Shown here one piece after another: positions 11,635 through 20,873 of a DNA stretch of 64,000 bases. The notes beneath the pieces were generated by a model. That model made no database searches, had not been told where the DNA came from, and saw nothing but the letters and a program-made list of their open reading frames with translations. The stretch's first letter is position 1. Every line of letters starts with the position of its first letter. A program made the translations under genes and the position numbers. The stretch comes from Oharaeibacter diazotrophicus (lineage in GTDB: Bacteria > Pseudomonadota > Alphaproteobacteria > Rhizobiales > Pleomorphomonadaceae): assembly GCF_004362745.1 (NCBI RefSeq), contig NZ_SNXY01000006.1, forward strand, positions 1,054,001 through 1,118,000, written 5' to 3'.

Positions 11635-12443
11635 TGGCGCCGCTCACCCTCACCCTGAAGGCGACCCCGCCCGAGCGGCTCGACCTCTCCGGTCTCGTGC
11701 CCGCGGCGCTCGCCGGCAAATCGGCCGCCGAGATCGCCGCGCTGCCGATCGGCACCACGCGGACCGGCGTCGCCGTCGGCGACGTCTTCGCCGTTTCGGG
11801 CGACGACGGGGACGTGCTGGTGTTCGACGGCGGCTCCGAGCGTTTCGACAACCTCGGCCGCGGCCTCGCCGGCGGCGAGATCCGCGTGACCGGCGACGTC
11901 GGTGCGTATTGCGGCCGCGCCATGAAGGCCGGCCGCATCACCGTCGAGGGCTCGCTCCGCGGCCCTTACGCCGGCACCGCGATGACCGGCGGCACCATCG
12001 CCGTCGCCGGCAACGCCGCCGACGCCACCGCCGCGGCGATCCCCGGCGCCATGCACGGCATGGCCGGCGGCCTGATCTTGATCGGCGGTTCGGCCGGCGA
12101 CTATCTCGGCGACCGCATGCGCCGCGGCGTCGTCGCCGTCGTCGGCACCGCCGGCGCGGTCGCGGGCGCCCGCATGGTCGGCGGCACCATCCTCGCCGCC
12201 AGCCTCGGCCCGCGCGCCGGCCGTTCGATGAAGCGGGGCACGCTGATCGCGGGCGCGGTCGAGGCGCTGGAGCCGACCTTCGTGCCGGCCGGCGACTACG
12301 ACCACGCCTTCCTGAAGATCCTGAACAAGTGGCTCCACACCGAGGCCGGCGCCGCCGCCGCCGCGCTGGTTCCCCTCGACGCCCGCCGCTGGCGCGGCGA
12401 CATGGCGAGCCTCGGCAAGGGCGAGATCATCGTCGGCGCCTGA
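11634..12443 (+). CDS. fhcC: Formyltransferase/hydrolase complex subunit C
   Basis: FhcC is the structural C subunit, related to FwdC and to the C-terminal domain of glutamate synthase. The 269-residue protein shows the expected right-handed beta-helix built of GxxG-type repeats (VTGDVGAYCGRAMKAG, LRGPYAGTAMTGG, IGGSAGDYLGDRMRRG). It is the last gene of the fhcBADC operon; a hairpin about 330 bases downstream could end the transcript. Confidence 0.94.
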   Translation: MAPLTLTLKATPPERLDLSGLVPAALAGKSAAEIAALPIGTTRTGVAVGDVFAVSGDDGDVLVFDGGSERFDNLGRGLAGGEIRVTGDVGAYCGRAMKAGRITVEGSLRGPYAGTAMTGGTIAVAGNAADATAAAIPGAMHGMAGGLILIGGSAGDYLGDRMRRGVVAVVGTAGAVAGARMVGGTILAASLGPRAGRSMKRGTLIAGAVEALEPTFVPAGDYDHAFLKILNKWLHTEAGAAAAALVPLDARRWRGDMASLGKGEIIVGA

Positions 12444-12679
12444 GGCGTCGAACCTGATACGGCGAGATCCGGACCGCGGCAGTCACCCGACGCCGCGGTC
12501 TTCGCGTTTTGCCACCATAAGATGCACGGGGCCGGCAGCACCCTCGACATTGCAACCACTACAGCGCAAGGTTGCTCCGTTCGCGAGCCAAGCAGCAGCG
12601 CCGATCCAGCGGCGCGATCCGGGGGATGGGCCACCCGGACCGTGGCGACGGCCTCGTCTCGCGAACGGGAGGTCCGGCC

Positions 12680-12769
12680 ATGTCGCGCATGCGATGGAAG
12701 CTGGAGATCGGCCTGACGAAAAATGCGGACCGCTGGGTCGTAACGGTCCGCATCACTTTCGTCATCTGA
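12680..12769 (+). CDS. Possible small peptide gene (29 aa)
   Basis: A short frame starting ATG at 12680 encodes a basic peptide (MSRMRWKLEIGLTK...VTVRITFVI) with alternating polar and hydrophobic residues in its second half. GGGAGG lies about nine bases upstream, and a strong hairpin starts five bases after the TGA stop, so the stretch has the layout of a tiny gene. I do not recognise a family and cannot exclude chance. Conservation of the peptide in relatives would decide. Confidence 0.3.
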   Translation: MSRMRWKLEIGLTKNADRWVVTVRITFVI

Positions 12770-12773
12770 TCGA

Positions 12774-12801
12774 GGGGCGGGCGGCTGGAACTGCCCGCCC
12801 C
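12774..12801. terminator. Hairpin terminator between fhcC and metG
   Basis: GGGGCGGGC (12774-12782) and GCCCGCCCC (12793-12801) form a perfect nine-pair stem with a ten-base loop. It lies between convergent genes and can serve either strand. No long T run follows, so efficiency is uncertain. Confidence 0.55.
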
Positions 12802-12853
12802 ACTCCTCCAATATGGCACCACCCCGCCCGCATTTCAACGCAGGCGCGCGTGC

Positions 12854-14398
12854 TCACTCTTCGGGCTTAGCCTCGACATGGCGCGGGAAGATGCCGACCG
12901 GCGCCGGCAGCACCGTTCCGCCGGCGAGGCGGCCGGACCGGCCGAGGGCGTCGAAGCCCCGCGCCGTGTCGGGCACCGCCAGCAGGTCGAGCAGCTTGGC
13001 CATGCTAGCCGGCATCACCGGTTGGACCAGGATTGCAATCGAGCGCAGCACCTCGGCGGTCACCCAGAGGATGGTGCCGAAGCGGATCTCGTCGGTCTTG
13101 CGCACCGCCCACGGCGCCTCGGCGGCGAAGTAGCGGTTGGCGTCGGCGACGACGGCCCAGATCGCGTTGAGCGCCTGGTGGATCTGCTGGCTCTCCATCG
13201 CGTCGCGGCAGGTGGCGTAGAGCGCGTCGGCGGCCGCGAGGATCTCGCGGTCGGCGTCCGAGAGGTCGGCCGGGGTCGGCAGCACGCCGCCGAGGTTCTT
13301 GGCGATCATCGACAGCGAGCGCTGCGCGAGGTTGCCGAGGTCGTTGGCGAGGTCGGCGTTCATGCGCGCGACGATCGCCTCGTGGCTGTAGTTGCCGTCG
13401 GAGCCGAACGGTACCTCGCGCAGGAAGAAGTAGCGCACCGGATCGAGCCCGTAGGCCTCGACCAGTTCGCGCGGGCCGACCACGTTGCCGACCGACTTCG
13501 ACATCTTCTCGCCACGGTTGAACAGGAAGCCGTGGGCGTAGACGCGCTTCGGTAGCGGCACGCCGGCCGACATCAGGAAGGCCGGCCAGTACACCGTGTG
13601 GAAGCGCACGATGTCCTTGCCGATGACGTGGATCGCCGGCCAGTAGCGGTACAGGTCGCCCTCGACGTCCGGATAGCCGAGCGCGGTGATGTAGTTGGTC
13701 AGCGCGTCGACCCAGACGTACATGACATGGCGCGGGTCTCCCGGCACCGGGATGCCCCAGTCGAAGGTGGTGCGCGAGATCGAGAGGTCCTTGAGGCCGG
13801 ACTTCACGAAGCTGACCACCTCGTTGCGGCGCTCGTCGGGGCCGATGAAGTCCGGCTGCGCGTCGTAGAGGGCGAGCAGGCGGTCCTGGAAGGCCGAAAG
13901 GCGAAAGAAATAGCTCTCCTCCTCGACCCACTCGACGGGCGTGCCCTGCGGACCGTAGCGGACGCCGTCGGCGCGCACTTCGGTCTCGCCCTCCTGGTAG
14001 AAGGCCTCGTCGCGCACCGAGTACCAGCCGGCATAGCTGTCGAGGTAGATGTCGCCGTTCGCCTTCATCGCCTCCCAGATCGCCTGCACGGCACGATGGT
14101 GGCGCGGCTCGGTGGTGCGGATGAAGTCGTCGTTGGAGAGTCCGAGCAGGCCGGCCATCTCCTGGAACAGCGCGGCGTTGCGGTCGGCGAGTTCGCGCGC
14201 CGTCAGGCCCTCGCGGCGGGCCGTCTGCAGCATCTTGATGCCGTGCTCGTCGGTGCCGGTGAGGAAGCGTACGTCGCGGCCGTCGAGTCGCATGAACCGC
14301 GCGATCGCATCCGTGGCCATCGCCTCGTAGGCGTGGCCGATGTGGGGAGCCCCGTTCGGATAGCTGATCGCGGTGGTGATGTAGAAGGTCGGTTTCAT
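12854..14398 (-). CDS. metG: Methionyl-tRNA synthetase
   Basis: This class I synthetase charges tRNA-Met. The 514-residue protein has the HIGH motif (PHIGH, residues 18-22) and the KMSKS loop near residue 300. The usual zinc-knuckle Cys residues are absent ([14 protein letters not shown] at that place), and there is no C-terminal EMAP-II-like dimerisation domain. It is therefore the short, zinc-less form common in alphaproteobacteria. Start [10 protein letters not shown] is the family start; in-frame codons upstream encode a low-complexity tail with no similarity. Confidence 0.97.
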   Translation of the reverse strand: MKPTFYITTAISYPNGAPHIGHAYEAMATDAIARFMRLDGRDVRFLTGTDEHGIKMLQTARREGLTARELADRNAALFQEMAGLLGLSNDDFIRTTEPRHHRAVQAIWEAMKANGDIYLDSYAGWYSVRDEAFYQEGETEVRADGVRYGPQGTPVEWVEEESYFFRLSAFQDRLLALYDAQPDFIGPDERRNEVVSFVKSGLKDLSISRTTFDWGIPVPGDPRHVMYVWVDALTNYITALGYPDVEGDLYRYWPAIHVIGKDIVRFHTVYWPAFLMSAGVPLPKRVYAHGFLFNRGEKMSKSVGNVVGPRELVEAYGLDPVRYFFLREVPFGSDGNYSHEAIVARMNADLANDLGNLAQRSLSMIAKNLGGVLPTPADLSDADREILAAADALYATCRDAMESQQIHQALNAIWAVVADANRYFAAEAPWAVRKTDEIRFGTILWVTAEVLRSIAILVQPVMPASMAKLLDLLAVPDTARGFDALGRSGRLAGGTVLPAPVGIFPRHVEAKPEE

Positions 14399-14583
14399 GG
14401 GAACTCGAGGTGCTGGCCGCCGGGGCGTCCGGCGCGGACGGGCGGCTCGTTGGCAATATCGGGAAAGCGCGCGCCGAAGCAAGGCCGGAAGCCGCCCGGG
14501 CGGGGTGGCGCGGTCTTGACGCCCCGGAGCGCCCTGCCTAGGGTCCGCCGCGCCGCTTTCCGGCAGGACGAGACCGACGAGCC

Positions 14584-15525
14584 ATGACCGCGACCGCTTC
14601 CGCCCCCGACGTCAACGATCCCCGGCGTTCGTTCCAGGGCCTGATCCTGACGCTGCAGCGCTTCTGGGCGGAACAGGGCTGCGTGGTGCTCCAGCCCTAC
14701 GACATGGAAGTCGGCGCCGGCACCTTCCACCCGGCGACGACGCTGCGCTCGCTCGGGCCGAAGCCGTGGAAGGCCGCCTACGTGCAGCCGTCGCGCCGGC
14801 CGACCGACGGTCGCTACGGCGAGAACCCCAACCGGTTCCAGCACTACTACCAGTTCCAGGTCATCCTGAAGCCGTCGCCGGAGAACCTGCAGGAGCTCTA
14901 CCTGCAGAGCCTCTACGCCATCGGCATCGACCCCGCCCTGCACGACATCCGCTTCGTGGAGGACGATTGGGAGAGCCCGACCCTCGGCGCCTGGGGCCTC
15001 GGCTGGGAGTGCTGGTGCGACGGCATGGAGGTGAGCCAGTTCACCTATTTCCAGCAGGTCGCCGGCATCGAGTGCTCGCCCGTCTCCGGTGAGCTGACCT
15101 ACGGCCTCGAGCGCCTCGCCATGTATCTCCAAGGCGTCGACAACGGCTTCGAGCTCAACTTCAACGGTCGCGAGGGCGCCGACAAGATCACCTACGGCGA
15201 CGTCTTCAAGCAGGCCGAGGAAGAATACTCGCGCCACAACTTCGAATACGCCGACGTGGTCGCGCTGAAGCGGCACTTCGAGGACGCCGAGGCCGAGTGC
15301 AAGGCGCTTCTGGCTCAGGGCGCGGCCGCCGGCGGCGAGGGCCTGCACCGCTGCGTGCTGCCGGCCTACGACCAGTGCATCAAGGCCAGTCACCGCTTCA
15401 ACCTGCTCGACGCCCGCGGCGTCATCTCGGTCACCGAGCGCCAGAGCTACATCCTGCGGGTGCGCGAACTCGCCAAGGCCTGCGGCGAGGCCTGGCTCCG
15501 GACCGCCGGCGGCGGCGCGGCCTGA
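14584..15525 (+). CDS. glyQ: Glycyl-tRNA synthetase alpha subunit
   Basis: GlyQ is the catalytic alpha chain of the alpha2beta2 glycyl-tRNA synthetase. The 313-residue protein shows the class II core: [14 protein letters not shown] near the N-terminus, then [22 protein letters not shown] and [19 protein letters not shown]. The partner glyS is usually immediately downstream; here the next gene is the convergent ispE 19 bases away, and no glyS occurs in the window. The beta subunit must be encoded elsewhere. Confidence 0.97.
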   Translation: MTATASAPDVNDPRRSFQGLILTLQRFWAEQGCVVLQPYDMEVGAGTFHPATTLRSLGPKPWKAAYVQPSRRPTDGRYGENPNRFQHYYQFQVILKPSPENLQELYLQSLYAIGIDPALHDIRFVEDDWESPTLGAWGLGWECWCDGMEVSQFTYFQQVAGIECSPVSGELTYGLERLAMYLQGVDNGFELNFNGREGADKITYGDVFKQAEEEYSRHNFEYADVVALKRHFEDAEAECKALLAQGAAAGGEGLHRCVLPAYDQCIKASHRFNLLDARGVISVTERQSYILRVRELAKACGEAWLRTAGGGAA

Positions 15526-15544
15526 CGGCCGCGCGGGCCCGGCG

Positions 15545-16423
15545 TCACAGCGCCGCCGACGCCACCCACCAGTCCCGATGAACGGCCGAGACGGCCGCCG
15601 CAACTTCCGCGGCGGCCGTTTCGCTTTCGGCGAGCGCGAAACAGGTGGCGCCGGATCCGGACATGCGGGCGAACAGGCAGCGGTCGTCGGTGCGCAGCAC
15701 TGCGAGCACGGCGGCGATCACCGGCGCCAGCGCGACGGCGGGCGCCTCGAGGTCGTTGCGGGTGGCGGCGAGATAGGCGAGCAGGCCGGCCGCGTCGAAG
15801 CGCCCCGGCGGGTCGGGCAGCGGCGGGTTGTCCTTGACCGCGAGGGCGCGGAACACCGCCGGCGTCGCCACCGCGACGCCCGGGTTGACCAGCACGATCC
15901 CGAGCGGCGGCAGTGCCGGCAGCGGGTCGAGCCGCTCGCCGACGCCGCGGGCGCGCGCCGGGCGCGAGGCGACGCACATCGGCACGTCGGCGCCGAGCCC
16001 TTCGGCGAGCCGCGCGAGTTCGGCCTCGGACGCCACGCCCCACAGCCGCGACAACGCCCGTAGCGCCGCCGCGGCGTCGGCCGATCCGCCGCCGATGCCC
16101 GACGCCACGGGCAGGCGCTTGTCGAGCCGGAGGCACGCGCCCGGCGCCGCGATGCCGATCGATCGCGCGAGCGCGCGGGCGGCCCGGAGCACGAGGTTGT
16201 CCTCGGGCGCGCAGTCCCCGAGCGCCCCCGCCCGCGGGCCGTCGACAGTCAGCGTCAGCCCGTCGGCCGGCGCGGCGATCAGGCGGTCGCCGACGGCCGG
16301 AAAGGCCACCAGCGTGTCGAGGAGGTGGTAGCCGTCGGCGCGGCGGCCGACGACGTGGAGCGCGAGGTTGACCTTGGCGCGCGCCTCCTCCTCGACGACG
16401 CGAGGAGCGGCGACGTCGCTCAA
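15545..16423 (-). CDS. ispE: 4-diphosphocytidyl-2-C-methyl-D-erythritol kinase
   Basis: IspE is a GHMP-family kinase that phosphorylates CDP-methylerythritol in the MEP route to isoprenoids. Visible are the N-terminal motif ARAKVNLALHVVGRRADGYHLLDTL (split around residues 12-36), the ATP loop LPVASGIGGGSADAAA and the late MSGSGATCFAL. No ATG or GTG lies at a sensible place. The TTG at 16423 overlaps the TGA of the upstream TPR gene (TTGA), giving 292 residues and translational coupling. An isoprenoid-chain elongating enzyme is encoded at 21.3 kb. Confidence 0.93.
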   Translation of the reverse strand: MSDVAAPRVVEEEARAKVNLALHVVGRRADGYHLLDTLVAFPAVGDRLIAAPADGLTLTVDGPRAGALGDCAPEDNLVLRAARALARSIGIAAPGACLRLDKRLPVASGIGGGSADAAAALRALSRLWGVASEAELARLAEGLGADVPMCVASRPARARGVGERLDPLPALPPLGIVLVNPGVAVATPAVFRALAVKDNPPLPDPPGRFDAAGLLAYLAATRNDLEAPAVALAPVIAAVLAVLRTDDRCLFARMSGSGATCFALAESETAAAEVAAAVSAVHRDWWVASAAL

Positions 16424-18225
16424 GGCTGGGCGGTGGCCGGCTTGCCCGCGTCCACCGCGGGCTGAGCCGGCTTGCCGGCGTCGGCCGCGGTCGGCATCTC
16501 GGGATCGGGCAGGCCGTCCTGGAGCTTCTTCACGATCTTCTCGAGATCCTCGGGCTCCGGCTTGAAGGCCTTGGCGTGGCTCCACTGGAACCGTGCCTCC
16601 AGCTTGCGACCGACCTTCCAGTAGGCGTCGCCGAGATGGTCGTTGACCACCGGATCCTCGGGCTTGAGGTCGACCGCGCGCTCGAGTTCGCGCACCGCGT
16701 CGTCGTAGCGGCCGAGCTTGAAATAGACCCAGCCGAGGCTGTCGACGATGTAGCCGTCGGTCGGCTCAAGCTCGACCGCCTTCTTGATCATCGCCAGCGC
16801 CTCGTCGTAGTTCATGCCGAGGTCGACCCAGGAATAGCCGAGATAGTTCAGCACCATCGGCTGGTCGGGCTGCAGTTCCAGCGCCTTCTTGAAATCCGCC
16901 TCCGCCTTCGGCCACTGCTTGGTGCGCTCGTAGGTGATGCCGCGGTTGTAGAACAGCTGCCAGTGCTCCGGACCGACCGTCTCGATGGTCGCGATGCCCT
17001 TCGAGTAGATCTCGGAGGCCTCGGCGAACATCTTGCGGACGCGCAGCACGTTGCCGAGCGCGGTCACCGCGTCGAGGTCGGACGGATCGGCCTCGACCAG
17101 CTTGGAGAGGTGGGCGCGGGCCTCCTTGACCTTGTCGAGCGCGTTGTAATCGAATCCGATCATGATCTCGGCGTTGCGCTTCAACGGCGACTTCGGCGAG
17201 ATCTTCGACAGGATCTCGATCGCCTGCTCGTAGCGCTTGGAACGCTCGAACTGCTCGGCGAGGGTGATGCGGGCGATGTCGTCGTTGGGGTCGAGCGCCA
17301 GCGCGAGCTGGAGATAGACCAGCGACAACTCGCCGCCGTCGTCGCGGCCGATCGCCGAGCCGAGGCCGAACAGGATCTCCGACGCGCCCTCCTGCACGCC
17401 GCCGACCTGCGCCCGCGGCTTGCGGCCGCCGTCCATCTCGGCTGCGAGCGCGGTCAGGAGCGGATGCCCCGGCGCGCCCTTGAGCGCGTCGTCGAGCGCC
17501 TTGCGGGCGCCATCCTTGTCGCCGGACCGCGCCAGCGCGCGGATCAGCGCCTCCTGGACGCCGATCGCGCCGCCGTCGATGGCGGTGGCGACGCGGAAGC
17601 GGCGCACCGCCTCCTTCTCGTCGCCGGCCACTTCGGAGATCAGGCCGGCGTGATAGCTGCGGAAGAAGGCGTACCACTGCTCGCCGTCGAGCTTGTCGAG
17701 GCGGGCGAGCGCCTTCTTGACGTCGCCGCCGCCGACCTCGGCCCAGGCCGCCAGGATCTCGGAGGTCAGCCCGACCAGCGGCCCGGTGCTCGAGCGCTTG
17801 AAGTTCTCGACCGCGACCGCGAACTTCTTGCGCTTCAGAGAATCGATGCCGATCACCATCGCCGCGACGGGATTGCCCCGGTCGATCTGCTGCAGGCGGG
17901 CGGCGTAACCGGCGGCATCCTGGAAGTCGCCGGAGGCGAGCGTCAGCACCAGGGTGCGCTCGAGCAGGAACGGATCCTCGGGATCATCGGCCAGCGCCTC
18001 GGAGAAGAAGCGCGCGGCCTCGTCGAGGTCGGCCGCCTTGCCGGCGGCGAGGGCGGCGAGATAGTTGCCCGCGAGCGAATCGGCCGTGGGCGCGCGCAGG
18101 CGCTGATCGGTCGGCGCGGCACCGGTGGCGAGCACCAGGGCGATCACGGACGCCGACACCGCGGCGGCCACGCGCGCGAGGCGGCTCTGCGCGCGGGTCC
18201 GGCCGGCGGGGCGAAGATTGGTCAT
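16420..18225 (-). CDS. Exported tetratricopeptide-repeat protein
   Basis: The 601-residue protein starts with a positively charged N-terminus and one hydrophobic segment (about residues 20-40), a signal peptide or anchor. It continues with many TPR units spaced by about 34 residues, for example DLDEAARFFSEALADDPEDPFLLE, PKAEADFKKALELQPDQPMVLNYLGYS and DDAVRELERAVDLKPEDPVVNDHLGDAYWKVG. The C-terminus is rich in Ala, Pro and Lys. TPR arrays bind proteins; a periplasmic scaffold or envelope role is likely but the partner is unknown. It is coupled to ispE by a TTGA overlap. The start ATG at 18225 precedes the hydrophobic segment. Confidence 0.85.
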   Translation of the reverse strand: MTNLRPAGRTRAQSRLARVAAAVSASVIALVLATGAAPTDQRLRAPTADSLAGNYLAALAAGKAADLDEAARFFSEALADDPEDPFLLERTLVLTLASGDFQDAAGYAARLQQIDRGNPVAAMVIGIDSLKRKKFAVAVENFKRSSTGPLVGLTSEILAAWAEVGGGDVKKALARLDKLDGEQWYAFFRSYHAGLISEVAGDEKEAVRRFRVATAIDGGAIGVQEALIRALARSGDKDGARKALDDALKGAPGHPLLTALAAEMDGGRKPRAQVGGVQEGASEILFGLGSAIGRDDGGELSLVYLQLALALDPNDDIARITLAEQFERSKRYEQAIEILSKISPKSPLKRNAEIMIGFDYNALDKVKEARAHLSKLVEADPSDLDAVTALGNVLRVRKMFAEASEIYSKGIATIETVGPEHWQLFYNRGITYERTKQWPKAEADFKKALELQPDQPMVLNYLGYSWVDLGMNYDEALAMIKKAVELEPTDGYIVDSLGWVYFKLGRYDDAVRELERAVDLKPEDPVVNDHLGDAYWKVGRKLEARFQWSHAKAFKPEPEDLEKIVKKLQDGLPDPEMPTAADAGKPAQPAVDAGKPATAQP

Positions 18226-18391
18226 GGCCTCGGGGCTCCAACAATGAGATCGCGCGGCGCGCGGCGCGCCAGTCGTTCGTGCGCGAGGATGGCGGCAAAG
18301 ACGTGGCGCTTCAAGCCGGCCGCCGAGCAGACCGTAACGTCCCGGCATGATCCGCGCCGCTCAGGGCCGGACGAAACCGGAGGAAGCCGCC

Positions 18392-18757
18392 ATGACCCTC
18401 GCCAAGCTCGCCACCGCCGCCGCCTTCGCCGTTCTCTTCGCCCTGCCCGCCTCGGCCGCCACCACCCACGGCGAACGGCAGACCGAGGGCCGTAACCAGC
18501 GCGACCCGGGCGGCCCGAACTCGATCGTGCAGTGCTACCCGACCGCGGTCGCCTACAAGTCGAACTGCGTCGCCCCGCCGGTTGTGAAGGCTGAGAGCGA
18601 CACCTGCTACTGCAGCGAGATCCGTGTGAAGACCGCGATGGGCACGATCGTGAAGAAGGTGCGCTGCACCGACTACCGCGTCGAGCAGATCCGTCAGGTC
18701 AAGGTCGTCGCCGAGAACTGCAACGCCATCCGACGGCTGCCGAACGTCTACAAGTGA
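18392..18757 (+). CDS. Small secreted Cys-rich protein, unknown
   Basis: The 121-residue product has a typical signal peptide (MTLAKLATAAAFAVLFALPASA, split near residue 22) and a mature part with six Cys residues (QCY, SNC, TCYC, RCT, ENC), suggesting disulfides in the periplasm. I do not recognise the family. GGAGGA precedes the start by seven bases, and a strong terminator follows 31 bases after the stop, so it is a single-gene transcription unit and very likely real. Confidence 0.75.
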   Translation: MTLAKLATAAAFAVLFALPASAATTHGERQTEGRNQRDPGGPNSIVQCYPTAVAYKSNCVAPPVVKAESDTCYCSEIRVKTAMGTIVKKVRCTDYRVEQIRQVKVVAENCNAIRRLPNVYK

Positions 18758-18788
18758 GACGCACGCCGGACGCGACGCGACGAATCCA

Positions 18789-18821
18789 AAGGCCCTCCGC
18801 GCCGACCGCCCGGAGGGCCTT
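18789..18821. terminator. Strong hairpin terminator
   Basis: AAGGCCCTCCG (18789-18799) pairs perfectly with CGGAGGGCCTT (18811-18821) around an eleven-base loop. It lies between the small secreted protein gene and the convergent small membrane protein gene, and its symmetric A/T ends allow it to work in both directions. Confidence 0.8.
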
Positions 18822-18855
18822 CGCATGTTCTGCGACAGGACGGCGGAACGGGTCG

Positions 18856-19047
18856 TCAGACCTCGCCCGGGCCCTTGTAGCGATAGACACCGGTGCCGGG
18901 ATCCCGGTCGAGCCGGATCTCGATCGGCTTCGGCTTCGCCTCGTTGCGGGCGAGCACCTCGGCCACCCGGGCCATTTCGGTCTTCACGAAACGTCCGGCG
19001 ACGTAGAGGCCTGCACCCACGAGGGCCAGTGCGATCAGCGGAGGCAT
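18856..19047 (-). CDS. Small single-pass membrane protein, unknown
   Basis: The 63-residue product opens with a membrane segment (MPPLIALALVGAGLYVAGRFV) followed by a charged tail ending RDPGTGVYRYKGPGEV. AAGGAG lies about nine bases upstream of the ATG at 19047, which decides the start against longer in-frame options. The pattern of one helix plus a short conserved cytoplasmic tail is typical of small conserved rhizobial proteins, but I cannot name a function. The S49 peptidase gene lies just upstream on the same strand. Confidence 0.7.
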   Translation of the reverse strand: MPPLIALALVGAGLYVAGRFVKTEMARVAEVLARNEAKPKPIEIRLDRDPGTGVYRYKGPGEV

Positions 19048-19144
19048 CGAGCAACTCCTTTTCCGACTATTCGCCATGAGACCATCGACGCGGAGTCCTG
19101 GCAAGGCGAAAACGGCCGCATCCGTCATGATGCGGGGTGGACCT

Positions 19145-20002
19145 TCACAATCCGTAACGGGACCACAGCGCGCGCCGTTCCACGGCGTCGAGCACGTCGT
19201 CGGCCGACACCAGCGGCCCCGACGGGCCGGCACCGGCGATGCCGCCGCCGGCGCGAAGTCGCAGCCAGCCGCGCTCGCCGCCGACGAGCTTCGGCCGCAC
19301 GGTTTCGCCGAAGCGGGACCGCAGATCGGCGCGCAGGTCGCCGATCCGGTCGACGAGGCCGAGGGCGCGCGCCGTCGGACCGATCCAGAACAGACCGTCG
19401 AACAGTTCCTCGCTGGTCGACAGCGCCGCGCCGCGGCGGTCCTTGACGAGGTCGACGAAGTGGCGGTGCACCTCGCGCTGCAGGCTCTCGAGATGCTCGA
19501 CGTCCTCCGGATTCTCCGGCTGGAACGGGTCGAGCGTCACTTTACGCCGGCCCGCGGTGTGGACGCGGCGCTCGACGCCCCAGCGCTCGATCAGCCGGTC
19601 GAGGCCGAAGGAGGCCGAGACGACGCCGATCGAGCCGACGATCGAGGAGGGGTCGGCGACGATCTCGTCTGCGGCGCAGGCGATCATGTAGCCGCCGGAC
19701 GCCGCGACGTCCTCGACATAGGCGATCACCGGCAAGCCCTTCTCGGCCGAGAGGTCGCGGATGCGGCGGAAGATCAGGTGCGCCTGCACGGCGCTGCCGC
19801 CCGGCGAGTTGATCGCGAGCGCCACCGCCGGTGCCTTCTTGACCGCGAAGGCGCGGTCGAGCGCGGTGGCGACCGAGGCGAGCGTCAGGCCGGGGCGGAG
19901 CGCCGTGCCGACGCCGATGGCCCCAGTGAGCCGCACCACCGGGACCACCGGTCCGCCGCCGGCGAAACGGGCGGGCAGCAGGCGCTTCAGGGATGGGAAC
20001 AA
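19145..20002 (-). CDS. S49-family serine peptidase (SohB/SppA-like)
   Basis: S49 peptidases cleave peptides or membrane proteins with a Ser/Lys dyad. The 285-residue protein has the nucleophile region DVAASGGYMIACAADEIVA and the Lys segment TAGRRKVTLDPF, with the intervening ADPSSIVGSIGVVS. It is a single-domain short form. The best start is TTG at 20002, with GGAG eight bases ahead. It follows the methyltransferase gene on the same strand, and DUF2007-methyltransferase-S49 is a recurrent rhizobial gene string, probably one operon. Confidence 0.9.
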   Translation of the reverse strand: MFPSLKRLLPARFAGGGPVVPVVRLTGAIGVGTALRPGLTLASVATALDRAFAVKKAPAVALAINSPGGSAVQAHLIFRRIRDLSAEKGLPVIAYVEDVAASGGYMIACAADEIVADPSSIVGSIGVVSASFGLDRLIERWGVERRVHTAGRRKVTLDPFQPENPEDVEHLESLQREVHRHFVDLVKDRRGAALSTSEELFDGLFWIGPTARALGLVDRIGDLRADLRSRFGETVRPKLVGGERGWLRLRAGGGIAGAGPSGPLVSADDVLDAVERRALWSRYGL

Positions 20003-20066
20003 GGAAGGATCTCCGCGTCGTCTTCGGATCCGATATGGAGTCGGGACGGCGACGCGGCAACACCGC

Positions 20067-20873
20067 TCACCACCAGGTGACCGGCAGCGCCGCCCCGCGC
20101 AGCACCGCGTCGGCCTCCGGCCGCCACCCGCCGTCGCCCTCGTGCAGCACGAAACCGGGCAGGAGGCGAAGCGGCGCCCTGCCCTGCGGCCGGCCGCGCA
20201 CCAGCACGCGGATCGCGGCCTCCCCGGCACGGGCGTGCACCGGCAGCACGGACAGGCTGCCGAGCCGCGGACCGATCGCGGCGAAGAGCCGCGGCAGTTC
20301 GTCGGCGCGGAACACGATGGTCACCGTACCGCCCGGCCGGGCGAGCCTGACCGCCGCCCGCATCCAGCGCTCGAGGTCGTCGGCGGGCAGGCTGTGGGCG
20401 CGGGCGCGATCGGCCGCCGGCGAGGGCCGGGCGCGGTCGGCGGGATGGAACGGCGGGTTCAGCACCACGTGGTCGGCGCCGTTCGGCACCAGCCCGGCGG
20501 CGGCGCGCACGGCTGCCGGCGCCAGCACGTCCGCCTCGATCACCGCGACGCGGCCGCCGAGCACGCCGGCGTTGGCGGCGACGTTGTCGCGGGCGAGCAC
20601 CGCCGTGTCCGGGTCGATCTCGACGAGGTCGACCGTGACCTCCGCCAGCCGACAGGCCGCCGCCATGCCGGCGACGCCGACGCCGGCGCCGAGGTCGAGC
20701 ACGTGGCCGCGGGTGCCGTCGGGCAGCGCCGCGGCGAGAAGAACGGCGTCGAGCCCCGCACGATGGGCGCCGCGGCGGGCCTGCGCCACCACGAGACGCC
20801 CGCCCAGGAAGCCGTCGCGGGTGATCGCGTCCGGGTCCGGGGCTGCCTCGGCCGGGGCGTCCACCGCGGTCAC
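20067..20873 (-). CDS. tRNA1(Val) A37 N6-methyltransferase-like protein
   Basis: The 268-residue protein is a SAM-dependent methyltransferase. It has motif I LDLGAGVGVAGMAAA, an acidic residue after strand two (VEIDPD), and the NPPF catalytic motif (VVLNPPFHPADRARPSP) of N6-adenine methyltransferases of the TrmN6/YfiC group. It probably modifies A37 of tRNA1(Val); another RNA target is possible. The GTG start at 20873 overlaps the TGA of DUF2007 (GTGA). Confidence 0.85.
   Translation of the reverse strand: MTAVDAPAEAAPDPDAITRDGFLGGRLVVAQARRGAHRAGLDAVLLAAALPDGTRGHVLDLGAGVGVAGMAAACRLAEVTVDLVEIDPDTAVLARDNVAANAGVLGGRVAVIEADVLAPAAVRAAAGLVPNGADHVVLNPPFHPADRARPSPAADRARAHSLPADDLERWMRAAVRLARPGGTVTIVFRADELPRLFAAIGPRLGSLSVLPVHARAGEAAIRVLVRGRPQGRAPLRLLPGFVLHEGDGGWRPEADAVLRGAALPVTWW

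Larger units (their letters stand above)
12444..12853. other. fhcC-metG intergenic region
   Basis: This 410-base gap between fhcC and the convergent metG holds a possible 29-residue peptide gene (12680-12769) and a strong hairpin (12774-12801). The first 230 bases show no convincing gene or RNA fold by eye. Several overlapping short frames on both strands look like composition effects. Confidence 0.5.
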
